Part shown: in pieces, positions 1 to 5,212 of the stretch
Layout: each line of letters starts with the position of its first letter
Position numbering within the stretch: position 1 is the first letter of the stretch
Assembly: GCA_029850565.1 (NCBI GenBank)
Contig: JARCRR010000081.1
Location: forward strand, 1 to 5,359
Direction: 5' to 3'
Length of the DNA stretch: 5,359 nucleotides
Source: Gallionella sp.
GTDB taxonomy: Bacteria > Pseudomonadota > Gammaproteobacteria > Burkholderiales > Gallionellaceae
Notes under the pieces: generated by a model
What the model was told of the DNA's origin: nothing
What the model saw: only the letters and a program-made list of their open reading frames with translations
Databases searched by the model: none
Position numbers and translations under genes: made by a program

Positions 1-1
1 C

Positions 2-349
2 GACTACATCAAAGACATGCATGCACAAGGCGTGCAATGTTTCATCGCAGGTGCAGGCGGTGCGGCGCACTTGGCGGGTGTCATCGCCGGTAAGACGACA
101 TTGCCGGTGTTGGGTGTGCCCATCCCATCCAAATATCTGAAGGGCATGGATTCACTGCTCTCCATCGTGCAGATGCCAAAGGGCATCCCAGTCGCCACCT
201 TCGCCATCGGCGAAGCGGGTGCGGCGAATGCAGGATTGTTTGCTGTCTCCATGTTGGCGTTGAACAACGCGGCGTTGGCTCAAAAGCTCACCGACTATCG
301 CAAGAAACAAGCGGAGCAGATCGCCGCAACCACTTTGCCTGCTTTGTAA
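2..349 (+). CDS. purE: N5-carboxyaminoimidazole ribonucleotide mutase (PurE, class I), 5' end outside window
   Basis: This is the C-terminal 115 residues of PurE, which converts N5-CAIR to CAIR in cytoplasmic de novo purine synthesis, using the product of PurK. The visible part has the family's glycine-rich core FIAGAGGAAHLAG (about residues 14-26 of the fragment), then VLGVPIPS, and SIVQMPKGIPVATFAIG followed by EAGAANAGLFA. E. coli PurE is about 169 residues from memory, so roughly the first third is missing, including the conserved catalytic AHRTP histidine region. The SIVQMP-GIPV stretch is what I associate with bacterial class I mutases. The gene ends in TAA and purC begins 13 bases later, so the two are almost certainly cotranscribed. 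purK is not between them and would have to be upstream or elsewhere. The identification is firm; only the start is unseen. Confidence 0.96.
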   Translation, partial: DYIKDMHAQGVQCFIAGAGGAAHLAGVIAGKTTLPVLGVPIPSKYLKGMDSLLSIVQMPKGIPVATFAIGEAGAANAGLFAVSMLALNNAALAQKLTDYRKKQAEQIAATTLPAL

Positions 350-352
350 TCC

Positions 353-357
353 GAGGT
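353..357 (+). promoter_or_regulatory. Ribosome binding site of purC
   Basis: GAGGT lies 5 bases before the ATG at 363, in the 13-base gap after the purE stop. It is a good Shine-Dalgarno match and supports this start for purC. Confidence 0.8.
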
Positions 358-362
358 TATCC

Positions 363-1247
363 ATGTCTGCACTGCACGAATCAAATCTGACCAGCCTGAA
401 ATTTCTGCATCGCGGCAAAGTGCGCGATTTGTATGAAGTAGATGCCGACCATCTGCTCATCGTGCAGACCGATCGCTTGTCCGCGTTCGACGTCATCTTG
501 CCTAACCCTATCCCCGGCAAAGGCGAAGTGCTCACGGCGGTCTCGAATTTCTGGTTCAAGAAACTGGGAGGCGTGATACCGAACCATCTGTCCGGTATCG
601 ATCCGGAATCAGTCGTGAAAGGTGAAGCGGAGAAAGCGCAAGTGCGTGGCCGTGCCTTCGTCACCAAGAAGCTCAAACCGCTGCCTATCGAAGCCATCGT
701 GCGCGGCTATCTGGTGGGCTCCGGCTGGAAGGACTACAAAAAGACCGGCGCAGTGTGCGGCATCCAGTTGCCGGCAGGTCTGCAAGAAGCGCAGAAGCTG
801 CCGCAACCCTTGTTCACACCTTCGACCAAGGCAGCGGTGGGCGATCACGACGAGAACATCTCGTTCGAGGAAGCCAAGAAACTGCTGGGCGCAGACATGG
901 CCGAACAGGTGAAGAACGCCACGCTGGCGCTGTATACGCAGGCCGCAGACTATGCGCTGACGCGCGGCATCATCATCGCCGACACCAAGTTCGAGTTCGG
1001 TACCGATGCGACCGGGAAGCTCTACCTCATCGATGAGGCGCTCACACCAGACTCTTCACGTTTCTGGCCGGCCGACCAATACAAGGTCGGCAGCAACCCT
1101 CCCAGCTTCGACAAGCAGTTCGTGCGCGATTGGCTGGAATCTTCCGGCTGGAACAAACAGCCGCCTGCACCACAAGTGCCTGCCGAGGTGTTGCAAAAGA
1201 CCGCCGATAAATATCGCGAAGCACAGCGACTCCTGACTGGCACATGA
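363..1247 (+). CDS. purC: Phosphoribosylaminoimidazole-succinocarboxamide synthase (SAICAR synthetase)
   Basis: PurC joins aspartate to CAIR with ATP to give SAICAR, the step directly after PurE, in the cytoplasm. Visible motifs in the 294-residue product are the N-terminal nucleotide-binding GKVRDLYE (18-25), DRLSAFDV (37-44), the first family signature LPIEAIVRGYLVGS (107-120), the second signature IADTKFEFG (205-213) and IDEALTPDSSRFW (223-235). The length fits the long bacterial/yeast-like form rather than the roughly 237-residue E. coli form. The extra length includes an insert at about 130-165 and a C-terminal extension with a proline-rich linker (QPPAPQVP, 266-273). The ATG at 363 has a good GAGGT site upstream. 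The stop codon overlaps the start of the carbonic anhydrase gene by 4 bases (ATGA), so it forms an operon with both neighbours. Confidence 0.97.
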   Translation: MSALHESNLTSLKFLHRGKVRDLYEVDADHLLIVQTDRLSAFDVILPNPIPGKGEVLTAVSNFWFKKLGGVIPNHLSGIDPESVVKGEAEKAQVRGRAFVTKKLKPLPIEAIVRGYLVGSGWKDYKKTGAVCGIQLPAGLQEAQKLPQPLFTPSTKAAVGDHDENISFEEAKKLLGADMAEQVKNATLALYTQAADYALTRGIIIADTKFEFGTDATGKLYLIDEALTPDSSRFWPADQYKVGSNPPSFDKQFVRDWLESSGWNKQPPAPQVPAEVLQKTADKYREAQRLLTGT

Positions 1248-1876
1248 TCGACATAGCGCAGCTCATCCAAGGGTTTCAACGCTTTCGTGAGCAGCATTTC
1301 GAGCATCACGACACCCTCTATCAGAAACTGGTAAAACAGGGACAGACACCGCAAGTGCTCGTCGTCGCCTGCTGTGATTCGCGGGTCGATCCGGCACTGG
1401 TGTTCGATTGCGATCCGGGTGATCTATTCGTCATTCGCAACGTCGCCAATCTGGTGCCCCCGCTGGAAGGCCATAGCGGGCATCACGGCACCACCGCCGC
1501 CATCGAATACGGCGTTATCAGCCTAGACGTCAAACATATCGTCATCTTGGGACACGCGCATTGTGGCGGTATCGACTCGCTCGTCAAGACGGGCGGCGTC
1601 GGCACACCGGGTTCGTACATCGACGACTGGATGAGCTTGGTTGAGAACGCGCGTGCCGAGGTGATGGCGGAACTGCCGCATGCGCCGGCAGAAGAGCAAG
1701 AACGCGCCTGTGAGCAACGCGCCATATTGGTCTCATTGGAAAACTTGAAGACGTTCCCGTGGATACGGGAACGGGTCGAGGATGGCAGTTTGATGCTACA
1801 CGGATGGTACTTCGACATCGAACACGGGGAATTGCTACGCTACGACGCGACTACCCATGCTTTTGAATCCGTCTGA
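1244..1876 (+). CDS. Beta-class carbonic anhydrase
   Basis: This zinc enzyme interconverts CO2 and bicarbonate in the cytoplasm. The 210-residue product carries both family hallmarks: CCDSR, with zinc ligand C43, the Asp45/Arg47 dyad, and the HAHC motif, with ligands H104 and C107. DLFVIRNVANLVPP (60-73) and the C-terminal LHGWYFDIEHGEL (185-197) also fit. The length is normal (about 200-220). At the position matching E. coli Can Trp39, part of the allosteric bicarbonate pocket of type II enzymes, I place Val40, which suggests a non-allosteric enzyme; this is my mental alignment. The sequence looks somewhat more CynT-like than Can-like, but no cyanase gene is present, so I give no symbol. The ATG overlaps the purC stop (ATGA) and has no good Shine-Dalgarno (only CTGG upstream), so translation probably depends on ribosomes ending purC. 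It ends directly against the convergent DUF4124 gene. Confidence 0.95.
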   Translation: MIDIAQLIQGFQRFREQHFEHHDTLYQKLVKQGQTPQVLVVACCDSRVDPALVFDCDPGDLFVIRNVANLVPPLEGHSGHHGTTAAIEYGVISLDVKHIVILGHAHCGGIDSLVKTGGVGTPGSYIDDWMSLVENARAEVMAELPHAPAEEQERACEQRAILVSLENLKTFPWIRERVEDGSLMLHGWYFDIEHGELLRYDATTHAFESV

Positions 1877-2476
1877 TCACTTCTTCGGGGCAAGTCCCTT
1901 CAGTTCACGGTAGCGCACCTTGTCTGCTTCATAACGAGCTTTTACGGCTTCGTTCTCTTTCAGGCTGTTATCCAGATCGGATTGCAGTTTGGCGATGCGC
2001 ACCTTGGCTTCATCCAAGTCTTCTTCCAGCGACTTTGGAATCTTGCGCCCCTGTTTGATCAAACTCTCGTGCTCTTGCTCAAGCTGGACTTGATTCTCTT
2101 GCGCGGATCTCAGCAAAGTGGTGTAGCTGCCGGTGCGTGCTTCGACCTGCTGCAGATTGCGGTCACGCGCCAGATCGATCTCTTTCTCGGAGCTATAAGT
2201 GTTGATGAGTGCGTTGTCATGGCGCTCTGCTTCAATCATCTCGCGGCTTTGAACAAGCTTTTTTCCATCCTTCTTGCCGCCCTCATCTTCGCGCTGTTTG
2301 ATGCGGCCTTTGTCCAGCCTCACCGCTTCTTTGTCAGCGTACTCGGGCGGGATGGTCTCGCCGTAGTGGGTCGTGCCATTATTGTCCACCCACTTGTAGA
2401 GCTTGGCTTCGGCATTCAAAGAAAACGCCGCACACAGAGCCGCAGCACTCACCAACAATTTGGAATCGATCATCAT
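1877..2476 (-). CDS. DUF4124 domain-containing exported coiled-coil protein
   Basis: The 199-residue product starts with a signal peptide: a charged N-end, a hydrophobic core LLVSAAALCAAFSL (7-20) and a likely cut after AEA (22-24). KLYKWVDNNGTTHYGETIP follows (25-43), a clear DUF4124 N-terminal motif (Y-K-W-x-D-x-x-G-x-x-H-Y). Residues about 45-85 are highly charged. About 115-190 is rich in E, K, Q and L with heptad-like spacing, so a coiled coil is likely. DUF4124 proteins are envelope proteins of beta/gammaproteobacteria with no settled function. Two Met codons are in tandem: the first overlaps the pyrE stop as ATGA, with GGAG (2481-2484) only 4 bases away; the second, at 2473, is 7 bases from GGAG and may be the real start (198 residues). 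It is the second gene of a pyrE operon. Its stop abuts the carbonic anhydrase stop. Confidence 0.88.
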   Translation of the reverse strand: MMIDSKLLVSAAALCAAFSLNAEAKLYKWVDNNGTTHYGETIPPEYADKEAVRLDKGRIKQREDEGGKKDGKKLVQSREMIEAERHDNALINTYSSEKEIDLARDRNLQQVEARTGSYTTLLRSAQENQVQLEQEHESLIKQGRKIPKSLEEDLDEAKVRIAKLQSDLDNSLKENEAVKARYEADKVRYRELKGLAPKK

Positions 2477-3114
2477 TTCACTCCGTAACGGTCACGATAG
2501 GTTTGCACCGCGTGCAGATTCTGCACCAGATCGGCCCGCCCCTGCAAATAACCGAGCAGGTCATTCAGTGCAGCGATGGAGATGACTGGCAAACCGTAGT
2601 CGCGCTTTACTTCCTGCACCGCAGACAACTCGCCCTGGCCGCGTTCCATGCGATCCAGCGCGATGACCACACCGCACGGTGTCGCCCCCGCAGCGCGGAT
2701 CAGCTCGATGGACTCGCGCACCGACGTACCCGCCGAGATCACATCGTCGATGATGAGCACATCGCCTTGCAGCTTCGCGCCCACTGTCGTGCCGCCTTCG
2801 CCGTGGTCTTTCGCTTCCTTGCGGTTGAAGCAATACGGCACGTTGCGCCCCTGCTCCGCCAGCGAGATGGAAGTGCCCGCTACCAAGGGGATGCCCTTGT
2901 AGGCGGGGCCGAACAACATATCGAACTTGATGCCCGAGGCGAGGATGGCCTGCGCGTAGAACTGGCACAGCTCCCGCAAGGCCGCGCCGTCTTGGAACAG
3001 GCCTGAGTTGAAGAAGTAAGGCGACAGACGACCAGCCTTGGTCTGGAACTCGCCGAAGCGCAACACATTCTGCGCGACAGCGAAGCGGATGAAATCTTGA
3101 CGGTAAGCGTGCAT
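2473..3114 (-). CDS. pyrE: Orotate phosphoribosyltransferase
   Basis: PyrE transfers phosphoribose from PRPP to orotate to make OMP, the fifth step of pyrimidine synthesis, in the cytoplasm. From the ATG at 3114 the product is 213 residues, the same length as E. coli PyrE as I recall it. Motifs are KAGRLSPYFFNSGLF (26-40), the substrate region FGPAYKGIPL (68-77), the catalytic flexible loop RKEAKDHGEGG (98-108) and the PRPP-binding signature VLIIDDVISAGTS (119-131), with Asp123/Asp124. An in-frame GTG lies 18 bases further upstream (3132), but the ATG has GAGG at a 5-base spacing and gives the family's usual N-terminus (M-x-x-Y-x-x-x-FIxFA), so I chose it. pyrE is first in an operon with the DUF4124 gene and is divergent from xth across a repeat-filled spacer. 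Confidence 0.97.
   Translation of the reverse strand: MHAYRQDFIRFAVAQNVLRFGEFQTKAGRLSPYFFNSGLFQDGAALRELCQFYAQAILASGIKFDMLFGPAYKGIPLVAGTSISLAEQGRNVPYCFNRKEAKDHGEGGTTVGAKLQGDVLIIDDVISAGTSVRESIELIRAAGATPCGVVIALDRMERGQGELSAVQEVKRDYGLPVISIAALNDLLGYLQGRADLVQNLHAVQTYRDRYGVK
2481..2484 (-). promoter_or_regulatory. Ribosome binding site of the DUF4124 gene, inside the end of pyrE
   Basis: On the minus strand GGAG sits 4 bases before the first ATG (2476) and 7 bases before the second (2473). The spacing favours the second start, while the ATGA overlap with pyrE favours the first; the sequence alone does not settle it. Confidence 0.6.
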
Positions 3115-3119
3115 GGAAT

Positions 3120-3123
3120 CCTC
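3120..3123 (-). promoter_or_regulatory. Ribosome binding site that decides the pyrE start
   Basis: On the minus strand GAGG is followed by ATTCC and then ATG at 3114. This site lies inside the longer reading frame that would begin at GTG 3132, so it argues against that GTG as the start. Confidence 0.75.
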
Positions 3124-3146
3124 AACAGCCACTAAATATTGTTGCT

Positions 3147-3231
3147 GTCATTCCGGCGAAGGCCGGAATCCAGCAATATAAAAATGCATTTTGGTTTAGA
3201 ACCACTGGATTCCGGCCTTCGCCGGAATGAC
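3147..3231. repeat. Inverted pair of dRS3-like palindromic repeats (REP/BIME-like element)
   Basis: Bases 3147-3173 and 3205-3231 are a perfect 27-bp inverted repeat with a 31-base spacer. Each arm contains its own hairpin: ATTCCGGC-GAAG-GCCGGAAT at 3150-3169 and its mirror at 3209-3228, with 8-bp stems and 4-base loops. The 20-base core resembles the Neisseria dRS3 repeat (ATTCCC, 8 bases, GGGAAT), with one change in each half. Similar palindromes ending in GGAATCCAG are scattered through many beta- and gammaproteobacterial genomes. The spacer itself holds the 12-bp palindrome AAAATGCATTTT (3181-3192) and GGTT-TAG-AACC (3193-3203). I see no target-site duplication at the ends. Transcripts crossing it could fold either as two small hairpins or as one long one. 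Confidence 0.9.
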
Positions 3232-3261
3232 GAAGATAAGAGTTTCGTGGAACACCATCAT

Positions 3262-3267
3262 TATAAT
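3262..3267 (+). promoter_or_regulatory. Probable -10 element of the xth promoter
   Basis: TATAAT is a perfect sigma-70 -10 match, 29 bases before the xth ATG, and would give a leader of about 20 to 25 bases. The -35 is poor: at 16-18 bases spacing I find only GAGTTT, AGAGTT or AAGAGT (within 3238-3245), and there is no TG extension. The region sits just right of the repeat pair. For pyrE on the other strand I find no convincing promoter; AT-rich TATATT/TTTATA strings in the repeat spacer (3175-3182) are the only weak candidates. Confidence 0.45.
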
Positions 3268-3296
3268 GCCCGCCTCAACAGAATTCTGGATTTCAA

Positions 3297-4064
3297 ATGC
3301 GCATCATCACCCTCAACTTCAACGGCATCCGCTCCGCCTACAACAAAGGCTTCCTCGAATGGTTCGGCAAGCAGGATGCCGACATCCTGTGTGTGCAGGA
3401 ACTCAAAGCGCAAGAACCGGACATGACACCGGACATGCTCTCCCCCCTCGGCTACCACGGCTATTTCCACTATGCCGAGAAGAAGGGTTACAGCGGCGTG
3501 GGCATCTACTGCAAACACAAACCCGACAACGTCATCATCGGTCTTGGCATCCCCGAGTTCGACTTTGAAGGGCGCTACATCGAAGCGCAGTTCGGCAATC
3601 TCAGCGTCGTCTCGCTATACCTGCCCTCCGGTTCCAGCGGCGAAGAACGCCAAGCCGTGAAGTTCAAATTCCTCGAAGCCTTCATGCCGCACCTCCGCAT
3701 GCTATTCAACAGCGGACGCGACATCATCGTGTGCGGTGATTGGAACATCGCCCACACCGAGAAGGATCTGAAGAACTGGAAAGGCAACAAGAAGAATTCC
3801 GGCTTCCTACCCGAAGAACGCGCTTGGCTCACCGAGTTGTTCAACGACGTCGGCTTCATCGATGTGTTCCGCAAACTGCACCCCGAACTCGAAGCCTACA
3901 CATGGTGGTCGAACCGTGGCCAAGCATGGGCGAAGGACGTGGGCTGGCGGCTAGACTACCAAGTCGCCACACCGTTTATTGCTGCCAAGGCCATTCACAC
4001 CGGTATCTACAAAGAGCAACGCTTCAGCGACCACGCACCGATGATGGTGGACTACAAGGACTGA
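3297..4064 (+). CDS. xth: Exodeoxyribonuclease III / AP endonuclease family 1
   Basis: Enzymes of this family cut DNA at abasic sites and remove 3' blocking groups in base-excision repair; many also have 3'-5' exonuclease activity. The 255-residue product has all expected catalytic residues: N7 in LNFNGIR, E35 in VQELK, Y108 in LYLPSGS, D148 and N150 in GDWNIAH, D220 in RLDYQ and H246 in SDHAPM. The KGF near residue 18, KGYSGVGIY (63-71), NWKGNKKNSGFLPEER (160-175) and TWWSNRGQAWAKDVGWRLDYQ (about 202-222) place it in the ExoA/APE1-like branch, rather than the E. coli ExoIII branch. The family length is normal. The start ATG has only a weak TGGA site (3287-3290) 6 bases upstream. A DUF2238 gene follows 2 bases after the stop, so the two are likely cotranscribed. 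Confidence 0.95.
   Translation: MRIITLNFNGIRSAYNKGFLEWFGKQDADILCVQELKAQEPDMTPDMLSPLGYHGYFHYAEKKGYSGVGIYCKHKPDNVIIGLGIPEFDFEGRYIEAQFGNLSVVSLYLPSGSSGEERQAVKFKFLEAFMPHLRMLFNSGRDIIVCGDWNIAHTEKDLKNWKGNKKNSGFLPEERAWLTELFNDVGFIDVFRKLHPELEAYTWWSNRGQAWAKDVGWRLDYQVATPFIAAKAIHTGIYKEQRFSDHAPMMVDYKD
4056..4060 (+). promoter_or_regulatory. Ribosome binding site of the DUF2238 gene, inside the end of xth
   Basis: AAGGA lies 6 bases before the ATG at 4067. It fixes that start, although the reading frame stays open far upstream through xth (back to 3740). Confidence 0.8.
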
Positions 4065-4066
4065 GC

Positions 4067-4666
4067 ATGAAGATCAATGAACCGTTGGTGTTGCTGGTGG
4101 CTGGCATCCTCCTCCTCGCCCTCACCGCCATCCATCCACACGACTACGCCACTTGGTGGATGGAGACCGCGCCCATCTTCATCGCGCTGCCCATCCTTGT
4201 TGTCACCTACAAGACCTACACCCTCACCCCGCTGCTGTATCGCCTGCTGTTCCTGCACGCTGTCATCCTCATGGTCGGCGGGCACTACACCTATGCCGAA
4301 GTGCCGCTGGGATTCTGGATGGAAGACTGGTTCGGTTTCGCGCGTAACAACTACGACAAGATCGGCCACCTCGCACAAGGCTTCATCCCCGCCATGCTGT
4401 TCCGCGAACTGCTGCTACGCAGCTCACCGTTGAAGCAAGGCAAACTGCTGTTCACGCTGGTGGTCGCAAGCTGTTTAGCGGTGAGCGCCAGCTATGAACT
4501 CATCGAATGGGCAGCGGCAGAGATGATGGGTCAAGGCGCGGATGCCTTCCTCGGCACGCAGGGTTATGCGTGGGATACGCAGTCGGACATGTTGATGGCG
4601 TTGATCGGGGCGATTGTTGCGCAGGTGGTGCTGGGGAAGATGCAGGACAAACAGCTATTGCACTGA
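4067..4666 (+). CDS. DUF2238 (YjdF-like) inner-membrane protein
   Basis: The 199-residue product is an integral membrane protein with about five or six hydrophobic segments, near 5-22, 35-49, 57-72, 104-117, 127-145 and 173-190. Conserved DUF2238 motifs are visible: GGHYTYAEVP (71-80), NNYDKIGHLAQGF (94-106) followed by RE (113-114), SYELIEW (142-148), and FLGTQGYAWDTQSDM (161-175). The invariant-looking His, Glu and Asp residues near the membrane suggest a metal-binding or enzymatic site, but the family, which includes E. coli YjdF, has no established function that I know of. The frame is open well upstream of 4067, but that part is an out-of-frame shadow of xth; the ATG 2 bases after the xth stop with its AAGGA site is the start. 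The last 12 bases overlap the convergent unknown gene. Confidence 0.88.
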   Translation: MKINEPLVLLVAGILLLALTAIHPHDYATWWMETAPIFIALPILVVTYKTYTLTPLLYRLLFLHAVILMVGGHYTYAEVPLGFWMEDWFGFARNNYDKIGHLAQGFIPAMLFRELLLRSSPLKQGKLLFTLVVASCLAVSASYELIEWAAAEMMGQGADAFLGTQGYAWDTQSDMLMALIGAIVAQVVLGKMQDKQLLH

Positions 4667-5200
4667 CCCTTTTTGTTGGTTGGAATTAATCGGCTTAGAC
4701 TTCAATTTTTGAACCAATTCATCAACAGGCTGCCTATGCCACGCGTATACGTTATGGCATTTTTGCTTGACGTAATTTATGGACATCTGGATGTCGCCAT
4801 CATCTTTTCCCTGTAACGAGCTGTAGAAATTTTTCACTAGCTCAACGTTGTGTTTAAGCGTGTCTGTATCTGTAAGGCCTTCTGAAATTTTCAAATAAGC
4901 TGCCGCGTCTCGCATCAAAACTGCTGATTTACTATTTTCTCCTAACGACTTATCAGTTTCCGGTGCAAATTTTGCTGCAGCAATGTTGGCAATTGCACAA
5001 AATGCGAAATCGTAAGCAGCTGCAGATTGAGGTGTGCAATCTGGGAATTGGCCTACCTTATACGGCAAGGAGATTCGGCATGAAGTTTCATGAGATGGAG
5101 ATTCCTGTGTAGTAGTTTGAGCCTGCAAATTTGAGCTCCAAACAAGTGCAATTAATAAAAATTTGCTCAGGATACAAAATGGCATTTGTAGACGACTCAT
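4655..5200 (-). CDS. Exported cysteine-containing protein of unknown function
   Basis: I do not recognise this 181-residue protein. It begins with a likely signal peptide: MSRLQ, a hydrophobic stretch CILSKFLLIALVW (9-21) and a probable cut near LQA/Q (25-28). The mature part has four cysteines (41, 55, 68, 148), an even number suited to periplasmic disulfides. About 60-80 is a hydrophobic, alanine-rich helix-like stretch (AAAYDFAFCAIANIAAAKF) and the remainder is charged and mostly helical-looking. The gene is AT-richer than its neighbours: 25 of 60 bases at 4741-4800 are G/C, against 38 of 60 at 4501-4560 in the DUF2238 gene. The start is the first ATG; upstream is only a weak AGAAAG. It begins 12 bases after the AmpG-like gene on the same strand and may be cotranscribed with it. 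The signal peptide, length and intact frame support a real gene. Confidence 0.75.
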   Translation of the reverse strand: MSRLQMPFCILSKFLLIALVWSSNLQAQTTTQESPSHETSCRISLPYKVGQFPDCTPQSAAAYDFAFCAIANIAAAKFAPETDKSLGENSKSAVLMRDAAAYLKISEGLTDTDTLKHNVELVKNFYSSLQGKDDGDIQMSINYVKQKCHNVYAWHRQPVDELVQKLKSKPINSNQQKGSVQ

Positions 5201-5212
5201 GATTTCTTTCTA

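Noticed and set aside
1982..2488. 168-codon frame antisense to the DUF4124 gene
   Set aside because: It is a shadow of the opposite strand, where the product has a signal peptide and a recognised domain; no ribosome binding site or family resemblance is seen for this frame.
2503..3006. 167-codon frame antisense to pyrE
   Set aside because: pyrE on the opposite strand is unambiguous; the antisense product has a shadow-like composition rich in R, H and A.
3115..3132. GTG start giving a 219-residue PyrE
   Set aside because: The ribosome binding site lies inside this extension and the 213-residue product from the ATG matches the family length and N-terminus.
3139..3426. Open frame across the repeat and into xth, with peptide pieces SFRRRPESS and LDSGLRRNDE
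   Set aside because: These peptides are the typical false translation of this class of palindromic repeat; the frame has no ribosome binding site and overlaps xth in another frame.
3740..4066. In-frame upstream extension of the DUF2238 gene
   Set aside because: It overlaps xth in a different frame, encodes arginine-rich nonsense, and the AAGGA site plus the membrane protein's first helix fix the start at 4067.
4664..4680. T-run (4670-4674) after the DUF2238 stop as a possible terminator
   Set aside because: No GC-rich hairpin precedes the five T bases, so it is not a rho-independent terminator.
4736..4760. Imperfect palindrome ATGCCA ... CGTATACG ... TGGCAT inside the unknown exported-protein gene
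   Set aside because: It lies within coding sequence, its arms are short (6 bp) and its centre is offset, so chance is the simplest explanation.
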